DNA from: Alphaproteobacteria bacterium
GTDB taxonomy: Bacteria > Pseudomonadota > Alphaproteobacteria > UBA8366 > Aestuariispiraceae
Direction: 5' to 3'
Assembly (NCBI GenBank): GCA_030065235.1
Contig: JASJDC010000014.1
Coordinates: 1 to 62,235 of the forward strand
Length of the DNA stretch: 62,235 nucleotides
Made by a program: the position numbers and the translations under genes. How positions within the stretch are numbered: position 1 is the stretch's first letter; each line of letters starts with the position of its first letter. The notes under the pieces are model-generated. The model did not search any database. It was not told where the DNA came from and saw only the letters and a list, made by a program, of their open reading frames with translations. This document shows positions 32,610 through 42,212 of this stretch, piece after piece.

Positions 32610-33854
32610 ATGCCCGTCCCGCCTTCCGCAGATGAACAGTCCGGTTCCGATCCGGCGACGCCGCCCGCCATCGCGGCGGCGATTGACGCCGTGCGGCAAG
32701 CGCCGGGCGATTCCGGCGCCTGGTCCGCGCTGGGTCTGATCATCGCGGCGCAGGGCGGGCCGGCGCATTTGCGGGCGACGTTCGGGGCCCGACAGCAGCA
32801 AAAGGGCGATGGCGCGGCGGCCCTGTTCCGCGCCCTGTTCAGCAACGAGCTGTTCCGAAACGCCGCCCTGCGCGCCCGCCTGATCCCATTCGCGGACTCG
32901 ATACCGCCGCCTGACCCGTTGGGGTCGGTGCTGCGCTTCTTCGCCGCCTGCGGCCTTCTCGAGGATGGCGATGCGGAGCGCGGCGCGGCCTTGTTCAAAC
33001 AAACCGCCGCCGAGGTCGCCGCCCGCCCGGACGATTTCGCTGGCGCGCCGCACCTGCAGCACGCGCCCGATTTCGCCCCCGCCATCACCGGGCCGGCCGA
33101 GACCGCGCGCCTGGCCGACCGACCGCACGCCTATCCGGTTCCCGAGATGCAGTGGCTGACGGACGCCGCGGCCGACACCGGGACCGACACCGGTTCGGAG
33201 TCAGCGCCGCTCATTTTCGCCGCTTGCGACGCCGTCTATCTCGACAGGTTTGGCGCGCGTTTCCTGGAAGCGGCCGGGCCGCTCGGGCCGGTGCATCTTC
33301 ACATCGTCAACCCGACCGAAGACCAGCTCAAAGCGCTCTCCGGAGACCACCCGACGCTGGGCCTGTCCTGGGAGCGGCAGGCCCCCGACTTGAGCGTCAG
33401 CCCCTATTTCGCCAGCGCCCGGTTCTTCCGTCTGGAAAGCCTGCTGGCGCATTACCGGAAACCGATCCTGATGCTGGATATCGACCTCGAGGCGTTGCAC
33501 GACCCGCAGGCGATGCTGGCGGCCATCGCCGAGGGCGATATCGGCTATTTCGCGATGCCGACCTTGATGCCCTGGCTGCGCCGTCATGCGGCGGCGATCT
33601 ATATGGCCGATACGGACCCCGCGCTTCTGTTCTGCCGCCGGTTGGCGAATCTTCTGGGCGCGAAGCTGGCCGGCGCGCGCTGGTTTGTCGATCAGCTCTG
33701 TCTGATGTCGCTTCTGGCGTTTTATCGCAGCGCCGGGGACCCGCTGTCGGTGCGCGCCTTGGAGGACGCCGACGGGTTCGCCTTCGCCGCTTATCTGACG
33801 CCCGCGGGCGACGCGAAAGAGAAAGAAACGTTGCGGACCGGCGCCGGGCTCTGA
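32610..33854 (+). CDS. TPR-like protein with glycosyltransferase-like (GT-A) C-terminus
   Basis: Not assigned to a named family. The 414-residue protein has an N-terminal helical region (about 15-150) resembling degenerate repeats (SGAWSALGLIIAAQGG), then an alpha/beta half. That half contains a DxD-type signature, ILMLDIDLEAL (about 287-297), and WFVDQLCLMSLLAF (about 360), both reminiscent of nucleotide-sugar glycosyltransferases. No signal peptide or membrane segment is seen. It starts 36 bases after dnaE2 on the same strand and might be read through, but no damage-repair role is indicated. Confidence 0.7.
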   Translation: MPVPPSADEQSGSDPATPPAIAAAIDAVRQAPGDSGAWSALGLIIAAQGGPAHLRATFGARQQQKGDGAAALFRALFSNELFRNAALRARLIPFADSIPPPDPLGSVLRFFAACGLLEDGDAERGAALFKQTAAEVAARPDDFAGAPHLQHAPDFAPAITGPAETARLADRPHAYPVPEMQWLTDAAADTGTDTGSESAPLIFAACDAVYLDRFGARFLEAAGPLGPVHLHIVNPTEDQLKALSGDHPTLGLSWERQAPDLSVSPYFASARFFRLESLLAHYRKPILMLDIDLEALHDPQAMLAAIAEGDIGYFAMPTLMPWLRRHAAAIYMADTDPALLFCRRLANLLGAKLAGARWFVDQLCLMSLLAFYRSAGDPLSVRALEDADGFAFAAYLTPAGDAKEKETLRTGAGL

Positions 33855-33881
33855 CCGTCCGGATGGCGCTTACTCCGGCGC

Positions 33882-34253
33882 TCAATCCTGGGCGCAGAAC
33901 AAATCATACATCAAGGCGATGGTCTGCTTCGCCTCGTCGCTGGCCAGCGAATAGTAGATCGACTTTCCGTCTCGGCGGGTCTTGACCAGGCCGGCGTCGC
34001 GCAGCACCGCCAATCGCTGAGACATGGTCGCCTGACGCACGCCGAAGACTGTTTCCAGCTCCCCGACCGTCATCTCGCCTTCGGAAAGATGGCACAGGAT
34101 CAGCAGCCGGTCCGCGTTCGCCAGCGACTTCAGGAAATCCGCCGCGGCCGCGGCTCCGCCTGCCATCCCGTCGGAAATGGCCTGATCGGGCCGGTCCGAG
34201 ATTGGCGGCGCCTCTGGGGCGCGCGAGGGCGGTGTCTGCTGGGGTCCAGCCAT
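33882..34253 (-). CDS. ArsR-family regulator with SqrR/BigR-type cysteines
   Basis: Winged-helix repressor of 123 residues. The core LKSLANADRLLILCHLSEGEM, the recognition helix region VRQATMSQRLAVLRDAGLV and the wing TRRDGKSIYYSL are typical. Cys54 (LLILC) and Cys120 (LYDLFCAQD-like end) are 66 residues apart, the same spacing as Cys41 and Cys107 of SqrR, the persulfide sensor. Family knowledge therefore supports a reactive-sulfur sensor; direct evidence is only the two cysteines and their spacing. The first 38 residues are a Pro/Ala-rich extension. It is divergent from the DMT transporter gene, with 182 bases between starts. Confidence 0.88.
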   Translation of the reverse strand: MAGPQQTPPSRAPEAPPISDRPDQAISDGMAGGAAAAADFLKSLANADRLLILCHLSEGEMTVGELETVFGVRQATMSQRLAVLRDAGLVKTRRDGKSIYYSLASDEAKQTIALMYDLFCAQD

Positions 34254-34435
34254 AGCGTTACCAATGTTTGCTGATGCGGTAGGCGACTATATCGGACTGT
34301 ACGCCGGATCGAAATACATCTTGGCGTCCGGTCCGGTGACTTTCACGCGTCTGGCGGACCACAGCTTGACCCCGGCCCCGAGCATGGGCGAAACCGGAAG
34401 CCCGCCGATGGGCGATCGAGGATCAAGGGCCCTCC

Positions 34436-35386
34436 ATGTCATCTCAAGAACAGCCTCGTCGCGGGCCCGATCAGGGCCTCGGCGTCCGGCCGGACAGACC
34501 GCTCCTGGGCGCGGCCTTCATGGTCGTCGGCGTGCTGTTCATCGCGCTGCAGGAAGCGTCCGCCAAATTGCTGCTCGAAGGGGGCATGCCCTTAGCGCAG
34601 GTGATTTGGGCGCGCTATGTCGTGCATCTGGCGCTGGTCTTGGCGGTATTCATGCCTCGTCACGGCCTGTCTGTGTTCCGATCCGGCGCGCCCAAGGCGC
34701 AGATTGGCCGGTCTATGCTGTTGGTGCTCGATACCGGCTTCTATTTCCTGGGCTTGCTGTACCTATCCCTGGTCGAGGTGACGGCGCTGGTCTTCATCGC
34801 GCCGATCCTGGTCGTCGTGCTGTCGGTCCCGTTGCTGCGCGAACGGATGGACTGGGGGAAGGCGATGCTGGCCCTGGCCGGGTTCGGCGGTGTGTTGCTG
34901 ATCGTGCGGCCTTTTGGATCGGAAAGCGGCGCGGGCCTCGGTTGGCCGGCTTTGACCATTGTGGCGGCGGCTGTTTGCATCGCGCTGTTCAACATCTGGA
35001 CGCGCAAGCTGCGGGCCGCGGACCCGACGCCGGTGACGATGGTCTATACCGCTTTGGTCGGGGCGGTCTGCGCCAGCTTTGTCGCGCCTTTCTTCTGGCG
35101 CGCGCCCACCTGGGACGAGATCGGCGTGATTTTCGCGCTTGGAACCTGCGGCGCCATCGGTCATGGGCTGTTCATCGTGGCCCATCAGGAGGCGCCAGCC
35201 TCAACCGTCGCGCCCTTCATGTATGTGCAGATCCTTTGGGCTCTCGGGCTCGGCTGGCTGGTCTTTGGCGATTGGCCGGATCTTTGGACTTTTGTCGGCG
35301 CGGCGGTGATCATTCTGTCCGGCGCCATGATTCTGAGGCGTGTGCGCGGCAAGACTTCAGCGGGGCCTGACCCGGATCTGCAATGA
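34436..35386 (+). CDS. EamA/DMT-family transporter
   Basis: Inner-membrane drug/metabolite transporter with two EamA repeats and about ten hydrophobic segments in 316 residues. Typical segments are LLGAAFMVVGVLFIALQEASAK, VEVTALVFIAPILVVVLSVPLL and APFMYVQILWALGLGWLVFGDWPD. The 20-residue N-terminus is polar. The substrate is unknown. It is divergent from the ArsR-type regulator and might be its target, though this gene order alone is weak evidence. Confidence 0.88.
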   Translation: MSSQEQPRRGPDQGLGVRPDRPLLGAAFMVVGVLFIALQEASAKLLLEGGMPLAQVIWARYVVHLALVLAVFMPRHGLSVFRSGAPKAQIGRSMLLVLDTGFYFLGLLYLSLVEVTALVFIAPILVVVLSVPLLRERMDWGKAMLALAGFGGVLLIVRPFGSESGAGLGWPALTIVAAAVCIALFNIWTRKLRAADPTPVTMVYTALVGAVCASFVAPFFWRAPTWDEIGVIFALGTCGAIGHGLFIVAHQEAPASTVAPFMYVQILWALGLGWLVFGDWPDLWTFVGAAVIILSGAMILRRVRGKTSAGPDPDLQ

Positions 35387-35485
35387 GGTCGTGATTAAAT
35401 TGACAGGCTGCGGGCTCGTTCGCCACGCTGCGGTTGGGCGTAGTGACACAGTGAGTATGAGCGAAGCCGGGGATTTGGGCCGCCT

Positions 35486-36463
35486 ATGGTGTTGAAACTG
35501 TTCGCAGAGCGTTTGCTGATCGTCGTTGGCGAGCCCGGCGCGCTCTCGCTCGACCGAGTGAATGCCTGGACCGACATCGAAGTCCGCGTCGCTTCGACCG
35601 AGGCGGCGGTGGAACAGGCCTTGACTGAGTTTTCGCCCACGATCGCCTTTGGGATTTCCGGCGATGGGATTGAGAAGCCGGTCCTGCGGCGCGTGTTGAC
35701 CCATCCCGGTCTGCGGTGGTTCTCAAACGCCGGCGCGGGGGTGGAGCATCTGACGCCTTGGGACCCGGACGCGGTGACGGTGACCAACGCGGCCGGCGTG
35801 CTCAGCGATTTCCTGGCGGAATTCACCCTCACCGCCGTGCAGATGGCGAATATCGGCTTCCCGCGCCTCGCTGCGCAGCAGAGACAGAGCCACTGGCAAC
35901 AGCTTGAGTGGACGCCCCTGGCGGGAAAGACGATCTCGGTCATCGGGCTTGGCCATGTCGGCCGCGCCGTCGCGCGCAGGGCTAAGGCGCTGGGCATGCA
36001 CGTGATCGGCCTGCGCGCGCGCGCCATCGACACGCCCGAGGTCGATGAGGTCTTCCCGGCGGAGCGCTTGTGCAATTTGATGGCGCGGGCCGATTTCGTG
36101 TCGGTGCACGCCGCCTCGACGCCGGAGACAAAGGGCTTGATCGGCCCGTCGGAGTTTTCCTGCATGCATCGCGGCGTCGTCGTTTTGAACATGGCGCGCG
36201 GTCCTGTCGTCGATGAGGAGGCGCTGCTGATATCGCTCGACAATGGCAAGATCGAGAGCGCCTTCCTGGATGTCTTCAATGTCGAGCCGTTGCCGAACGA
36301 CCATCCGTTTTGGCGGCATGAGCGGGTCGTAGTGACCCCGCATATCGCTGATAATGTGCCGGATTGGCGGCGCCGCATGTTCGACGCCTTTCTCGACAAT
36401 CTGGACCGAGCGCGCCGCGGCGCCCCGCTGCAGAGCGTCGTCGATCCGGCGCGCGGCTACTAG
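35486..36463 (+). CDS. D-2-hydroxyacid dehydrogenase family protein
   Basis: NAD(P)-dependent reductase of 2-keto acids to D-2-hydroxy acids. The cofactor motif is VIGLGHVGRAVARRAKALGM. The family's catalytic Arg (NMARGPVVDEEAL), Glu (DVFNVEPLPNDHPFW) and His (VVVTPHIADN) are all present. At 325 residues it is full length. Specificity (glyoxylate, hydroxypyruvate or other) cannot be told from sequence. It is 99 bases after the DMT gene and converges with the MFS gene, with 18 bases between. Confidence 0.92.
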   Translation: MVLKLFAERLLIVVGEPGALSLDRVNAWTDIEVRVASTEAAVEQALTEFSPTIAFGISGDGIEKPVLRRVLTHPGLRWFSNAGAGVEHLTPWDPDAVTVTNAAGVLSDFLAEFTLTAVQMANIGFPRLAAQQRQSHWQQLEWTPLAGKTISVIGLGHVGRAVARRAKALGMHVIGLRARAIDTPEVDEVFPAERLCNLMARADFVSVHAASTPETKGLIGPSEFSCMHRGVVVLNMARGPVVDEEALLISLDNGKIESAFLDVFNVEPLPNDHPFWRHERVVVTPHIADNVPDWRRRMFDAFLDNLDRARRGAPLQSVVDPARGY

Positions 36464-36481
36464 CCGGGGCGCGAGCGCGGC

Positions 36482-37669
36482 TCAGGCCTCGTCCGGCGTC
36501 GGGCGGGCCGCGCCGCGCAAGGCGGCGGCCAGGATCAGGGCGCAGAACATCAACGCGCTGGTGTAGGGCAGCCAGACCGAGCCCCAGAGATCCATGGCGA
36601 CGCCGGTGATCGCTGGACCGATCACACCGCCCGCGCCCCAGGCCACCGCCGTGATCGCCATCGCCGCGGCCAGGGCGCCGCCCCGGAAGCGACGGCCCAG
36701 TTCGGTCAGCGCCAGCGTGTACATCCCGAAGGATGTCCCGCCCAACAGGCCGGCAATCAGGTATCCGGTCCAATGCGCCAAATCGACTTGCGGCACGATG
36801 GTACACAGACCGACGGACGCGCCGGCGCAGAGCAGCAGGATCAGGCGCGGCGTCGCGCGGTCCGCGATCCAGCCGATGATCGGTTGCATCATGACCGAGC
36901 CGATCGCGATCGCCGTCACGAGATAGGCGGCGGTGGTCTCGTCATGCCCGCGCTCCAGCACATAGATCGGGAAAAGGCTGAAAGCCGCCGCCTCGAAAAA
37001 GCCGATACAGACGATGGCGAGGAAAATCACGGGCGCCGAGAAGAGGATCGGGGCCAGGGGCGGCTTGTCGTCAATCGGCGGTCGTACATCGTTCTTGCCA
37101 AGCGGCAGCACGACCACGGCGCTCGCCAGGATCACGGCCGCGCCCAGCAGGAAAGGCGCCGGCGGCAGAAAACCGACGATCGGCATCATCGCCGGCCCCA
37201 AGGCGAAGGTGGCGGAAATGAAGGACGCGTAGACCCCGACGACGCGACCCCGGATCGCGTCGGTCAGAAGCTCGTTCATCCAGGCTTCGGTGCCGATGAA
37301 GATACCCGCCACGAGCAACCCCATCAGGAATCGCTCGATCGCCCAAACCCAGAGCGTGTCGGTTGGGATCATGCAGACCATCACGATGGCGGCGCCGAGC
37401 CCGGTCGCGATGATGGTCTTGCGATAGCCCAACCGCCGGGAGATGACGGGAATGACGAAGGCGGAGGCGACCAGCCCCAGCCCCGCCATCGCTCCGCTGA
37501 CGCCGATTTGGGTCTCGGAAAATCCCTGATGCTCCAGGACCAGCGCGATCACCGGATAGGCGAGGCCCATGCTGAACGAGAAACCCGTTCCAGCCAGAAT
37601 AATCAGGGCTAAGGCCTTCGCCTCGCGCGGCGCCAGCGCGCCGCCGAAGAGGCGGTTCAACACGGACAT
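36482..37669 (-). CDS. MFS transporter
   Basis: Major facilitator of 395 residues with about twelve hydrophobic segments. The first loop motif is YRKTIIATGLG, near SRRLG; later segments include FLMGLLVAGIFIGTEAWMNELLTDAIRGRVVGVYAS, which is typical of the YcaD/UMF-type branch. The substrate is unknown. It is 104 bases downstream of hemN on the same strand, with no terminator seen, so read-through from hemN is possible. Confidence 0.88.
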   Translation of the reverse strand: MSVLNRLFGGALAPREAKALALIILAGTGFSFSMGLAYPVIALVLEHQGFSETQIGVSGAMAGLGLVASAFVIPVISRRLGYRKTIIATGLGAAIVMVCMIPTDTLWVWAIERFLMGLLVAGIFIGTEAWMNELLTDAIRGRVVGVYASFISATFALGPAMMPIVGFLPPAPFLLGAAVILASAVVVLPLGKNDVRPPIDDKPPLAPILFSAPVIFLAIVCIGFFEAAAFSLFPIYVLERGHDETTAAYLVTAIAIGSVMMQPIIGWIADRATPRLILLLCAGASVGLCTIVPQVDLAHWTGYLIAGLLGGTSFGMYTLALTELGRRFRGGALAAAMAITAVAWGAGGVIGPAITGVAMDLWGSVWLPYTSALMFCALILAAALRGAARPTPDEA

Positions 37670-37773
37670 GGTTCGACGGTTCCACCCTTTTTATGGGTTC
37701 AGGGCGGTATCACGTCTCTTGCAGCGCCGCTAGGGAATTCACACGTGTTTCAGCGCGGGATTATCGCCAGGAA

Positions 37774-39120
37774 TCACACCACGGAGGAGTGCCGGGCGGC
37801 GCCTTTGGCGAGATAGGCGTCGAAGACCGCGCAGACGGCGCGGACATAGGGACGGCCGATTTCGGTCATCGCAACCGTGTCGCCGTCATAGTCGATCAGC
37901 CCGTCCGCCCGCATCGCATCTAGGCGCGCCAGTTCCTCGGTCAGGTCCAGGCCTTGCGAGACCTTGGACAGGTCGACCCGGCCGAAACACATCAGGTCCT
38001 CGATGATCTTCCCGCGCGCGCGGTCGTCATCGCTCAATCCGACGCCGCGCGCCACCGGCAGCTTGCCGGCCGCGACCGCGCGGGCGTAGTCGCGGGCCCC
38101 GGATACATTCTGCCAATAGCCGTCGCGCGAACGGCTGATTGATGAGGCGCCCAACCCGATCAGGGCCGAGGCGACATCGGTCGTATAGCCTTGGAAGTTC
38201 CGGGTCAGGGTTCCGGACACAGCCGCCTTGGCCATCGAATCCTCGGGCGCCGCGAAATGGTCCAGGCCGATCGGGACATAGCCGCCATCGATCAGCATCT
38301 GTTCGGACTCTTCGGCGCTGCGCAGGCGCGTTTCCGCGTTCGGCAGGGCCTCTTCCGGGATCATCGACTGGTGCCGCTTCATCCAGGGCACATGGGCGTA
38401 GCCGAAGAGCGCCAGCCGACTCGGCTTCAGCGCCATGGCCCCGGCCACGGTGGCGCGCACCCGCTCGAGCGTCTGATAGGGCAGGCCATAGATCAGATCG
38501 ACATTCACATCCTGAACGCCGCGCGCGCGGAAAGCCTCGATGCAGGCCTCCGTCTCTTCGAACGTCTGGACCCGGTTGATGGCGCGTTGCACCTGTTCGT
38601 TCAGGTCCTGCAGTCCGACGCTGATCCGGTTCACGCCGACCTGGGCCCAGGCGTCGATCTGCTCCGTGGTCAGTTCCCGCGGGTCGATCTCAAGCGCGAA
38701 TTCCACATCGTCTCTTATGTCGAACCGGTCGCGCAGGGCGGCGGCGATTCGGTGAATGTCGTCGGCGCTGAGTATGGTCGGCGAGCCGCCGCCGAAATGG
38801 ATCCAGCGCACCGGCAGTCGTTTGCCCGCGGCCGCGGCGACCACGTCGATCTCTTGCAGCAGGCTGTCGACATAGCTGGAAACCGGCGCGTATTTCCGTG
38901 TCACCTTGGTGTGACAGCCGCAGAACCAGCACAGCGTGTCGCAATAGGGGATATGCAGATACAGCGACACGGGCTCGTTGTCCCTGAGGGTGGACAACCA
39001 GTCCCGTGTTTTGCCGCCGTCAACGCCCGCATGGAAATGCGGCGAAGTCGGATAACTTGTGTATCGCGGCGCGGGGCCGCCATAAGCGGACGCGAGACGC
39101 TGATCTTGTTCCTCGTCCAT
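37774..39120 (-). CDS. hemN: Oxygen-independent coproporphyrinogen III oxidase HemN
   Basis: Radical SAM enzyme that converts coproporphyrinogen III to protoporphyrinogen IX without oxygen. ATG 39120 gives 448 residues; the open frame upstream starts inside the Fnr-type palindrome, so the shorter start is preferred. The cluster cysteines are Cys60, Cys64, Cys67 and Cys69 (YCDTLCWFCGC), matching Cys62/66/69/71 of E. coli HemN. HFGGGSPT and NRISVGLQD are further radical-SAM/HemN elements. A palindromic TTGAC-N4-GTCAA lies 36 bases upstream, which predicts induction when oxygen is low. Confidence 0.95.
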   Translation of the reverse strand: MDEEQDQRLASAYGGPAPRYTSYPTSPHFHAGVDGGKTRDWLSTLRDNEPVSLYLHIPYCDTLCWFCGCHTKVTRKYAPVSSYVDSLLQEIDVVAAAAGKRLPVRWIHFGGGSPTILSADDIHRIAAALRDRFDIRDDVEFALEIDPRELTTEQIDAWAQVGVNRISVGLQDLNEQVQRAINRVQTFEETEACIEAFRARGVQDVNVDLIYGLPYQTLERVRATVAGAMALKPSRLALFGYAHVPWMKRHQSMIPEEALPNAETRLRSAEESEQMLIDGGYVPIGLDHFAAPEDSMAKAAVSGTLTRNFQGYTTDVASALIGLGASSISRSRDGYWQNVSGARDYARAVAAGKLPVARGVGLSDDDRARGKIIEDLMCFGRVDLSKVSQGLDLTEELARLDAMRADGLIDYDGDTVAMTEIGRPYVRAVCAVFDAYLAKGAARHSSVV

Positions 39121-39155
39121 TCCAGCCCTATAGCGCGGCCCTGAGCCAGCCGGCA

Positions 39156-39169
39156 TTGACCTCGGTCAA
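39156..39169. promoter_or_regulatory. Fnr/FixK-type operator upstream of hemN
   Basis: TTGACCTCGGTCAA is a perfect TTGAC-N4-GTCAA palindrome, within the Fnr/FixK consensus TTGAY-N4-RTCAA. It ends 36 bases upstream of the hemN ATG (minus strand), a workable position near -40. Microaerobic activation of hemN is the inference. Confidence 0.8.
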
Positions 39170-39221
39170 TCCGCTTGCGCTTGGCGCAGAGACACAAAGG
39201 CTGGAGGTCGTGGGGCGGCGG

Positions 39222-39938
39222 CTATAGCGGCGTCCGGTCTGGCCCTGGGTGCGGCGTGTCGATGGTGGCGGCGAGGATGCGGCTGATATGGCTGAGCGGC
39301 AGGCCGGTTTCCTCCATCCATTGGTTGCAGGCGGCTTGCACGGTCTTCATGGCGCGTTGGCCGGACGGGGCCTTGTCGATGACGCCTTCGCGGATCAGGG
39401 CCGCTGTCACGTCGCGGGTCGTCATCAGCGAGTCCTTGCCCATGCCGCGCAGGAAATATTGCGCCGTCGACCCGCCGAGCCGGGCGCCGCGCTTTTTCAG
39501 CAACGCCAGAAGCCCGATATAGTCGGTCGAGGGCCAGTCTGCGAAGGCCCGCGCCGCACTGCCATGCTCCCGGGCGAGCTCCAATAGGAACGCCGCGTTC
39601 CGGCGGACCGTATCGATCTTCTGGCCGTTGCGGACGATCCGTGTGTCGGCCAACAGCGTGTCCATTTCCGCGTCATGGATCATCGCGCAGCGGTGTGGAT
39701 CGAAGCCATGGAACGCCGCTTCGAAGCCCGGCCATTTCTTCTCGATGACGCTCCAGTTGAAACCAGCCTGAAAGACCCGCTTGGTCATACCGGACAACCA
39801 GCGGTCGTCGCCGATCTTGGCCAGGTCTGTCGGCGATTTCACTTTCGGCAGCAGCGCCTTCAAGGCCGCGTCGCCGCCTTTCATCTCGACGGCGCGGTCA
39901 TAGATCGGCTTGAAGGGTGGGAAGGAGACGTCCGCCAT
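39222..39938 (-). CDS. DNA-3-methyladenine glycosylase I (Tag)-like protein, atypical
   Basis: Resembles Tag in its central part: VFQAGFNWSVIEKKWPGFEAAFHGFD, DTRIVRNGQKIDTVRRNAAFL and KKRGARLGGSTAQYFLRGMG. Two features differ from E. coli Tag. The catalytic Glu (CLEGQQAG) aligns with Arg (TKRVFQAG), and the zinc ligands (Cys4, His17, His175, Cys179) are not present. A canonical 3-methyladenine glycosylase activity is therefore doubtful. It has 238 residues, with a polar C-terminal tail. The stop lies 101 bases upstream of hemN's start on the same strand. Confidence 0.75.
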   Translation of the reverse strand: MADVSFPPFKPIYDRAVEMKGGDAALKALLPKVKSPTDLAKIGDDRWLSGMTKRVFQAGFNWSVIEKKWPGFEAAFHGFDPHRCAMIHDAEMDTLLADTRIVRNGQKIDTVRRNAAFLLELAREHGSAARAFADWPSTDYIGLLALLKKRGARLGGSTAQYFLRGMGKDSLMTTRDVTAALIREGVIDKAPSGQRAMKTVQAACNQWMEETGLPLSHISRILAATIDTPHPGPDRTPL

Positions 39939-39944
39939 GGGGCG

Positions 39945-40979
<1,035 letters not shown>

Positions 40980-41040
40980 GGCGGCATCCTGCCCAGGCGC
41001 ACCGTAAAACCAAAATCAAGGCTGTGTGAACGGACGGGCT

Positions 41041-41499
41041 CTAGTCGTCAGACGGGCGGCTGATCACCCAACAATAGCCGTCCGGGTCGAGGATATAGCA
41101 CTCCCGAAGCCCGTGCGGCTTATCGAGACAGCCGGCCAAAAGATGGTGGTCGCCCTCAATTGTGCGCGCCCGCGCTTCCGCCGCGTCCGGGTCCATGTTG
41201 TAAAGCTGCAGTTCAACGCCCGCGCCCCGGCCCGCGACGCCGTCCGCCGCCTGGGTGACGCCGAGATAGGCGTTGTCGCTGTAGGTGTGGTCGGTATGCA
41301 GCATCCACCGCACGCCATTCTGTTCAAGGACGGCGAAATCTTCGTTCCAATAGACAATCTTCGCCAACAGGATGTCGCGGGCGAAGGCGAGCGACCGCGT
41401 CATATCGCTGACCAACAGGTTGATCCCAAACCCGGTCAGCGACCGCCCGAAGTCGACGGCGTCGACCGACCAGGGTTCCTTGGTGGATTTCGATGTCAT
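41041..41499 (-). CDS. VOC (glyoxalase/bleomycin-resistance) superfamily protein
   Basis: A 152-residue protein of paired beta-alpha-beta-beta-beta units. Recognisable parts are NLLVSDMTRSLAFARDIL at the start, YLGVTQAADG in the middle and ECYILDPDGYCWVISRP at the end. The metal ligands and substrate are not certain from sequence, so enzyme or binding protein are both possible. ATG 41499 follows AAGGAGG. It lies 61 bases upstream of the DUF3179 start, same strand. Confidence 0.82.
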   Translation of the reverse strand: MTSKSTKEPWSVDAVDFGRSLTGFGINLLVSDMTRSLAFARDILLAKIVYWNEDFAVLEQNGVRWMLHTDHTYSDNAYLGVTQAADGVAGRGAGVELQLYNMDPDAAEARARTIEGDHHLLAGCLDKPHGLRECYILDPDGYCWVISRPSDD

Positions 41500-41603
41500 G
41501 GCCGAGCCTCCTTGGACGGCCCTTATCGCGCTGTCCGGCCTGCGCGATAAAGCGCCAATCGGTCCAGGCGAGGGGCGCCAATTCCGCCGCTCGACCGGGC
41601 CCC

Positions 41604-41639
41604 GAAAACAAAAACGCCCCGGACCGGATGGTCGGGACG
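41604..41639 (-). terminator. Intrinsic terminator of rpsU
   Basis: On the minus strand, CGTCCCGACC pairs with GGTCCGGGGCG around a 4-base loop, allowing one G-U pair and one bulge; TTTTTGTTTTC follows. It lies 78 bases after the rpsU stop. Confidence 0.8.
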
Positions 41640-41716
41640 TCTTGCCGCCGCCGTGATGGCGGCCAATTCTGTGCGCTGGGCGCGCCGCATCGACACGCCC
41701 AACGGAACGTCAGAGC

Positions 41717-41920
41717 CTAAAAGCCCTCGCGCTCCAGACGCTTCCGAAGAAGCTTGCGATGGCGGCGCACCGCCTCCGCCCGCTCGCGCGCGCGTTTTTC
41801 CGACGGCTTCTCGAAATGCCGACGCAGTTTCATCTCCCGAAAGACGCCTTCGCGTTGCATCTTCTTCTTCAACGCGCGAAGCGCTTGGTCGACATTGTTG
41901 TCGCGTACGGTAACCTGCAC
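41717..41920 (-). CDS. rpsU: Ribosomal protein bS21
   Basis: Small-subunit protein, cytoplasmic. The 67-residue product begins [20 protein letters not shown] and ends [12 protein letters not shown], typical of alphaproteobacterial S21. Three in-frame GTGs are possible (41932, 41929, 41920). The last is preferred because AAAGGTGGT precedes it by seven bases and the first two would overlap that sequence. A terminator lies 78 bases downstream. Confidence 0.93.
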   Translation of the reverse strand: MQVTVRDNNVDQALRALKKKMQREGVFREMKLRRHFEKPSEKRARERAEAVRRHRKLLRKRLEREGF

Positions 41921-42212
41921 TGTATTCACCACCTTTCAGGTCGGTTTGAGTCTTGCTGCACCAGGTCAACGCCCCGTCTATCGGCCTGTACCGCGGTGAA
42001 AAGCGGCGCAGTACGGTTCGTTCCGAAACCGAACGACAGGGTGCACAATTCTATCCGCACGGGCGTTTCGCCCGCCGGGAGATGGGTGCGTAACACAGCA
42101 TTGAGTCGCTGAAAAGGGGCGTTGGGCCGGAAAATCGCCGAGCTCTGCGAAAAACCGTAAAAACAGGACGCAAGTCTTTACCCTTTCGCTGTGGGCCGGC
42201 ACAAATCGCGGC

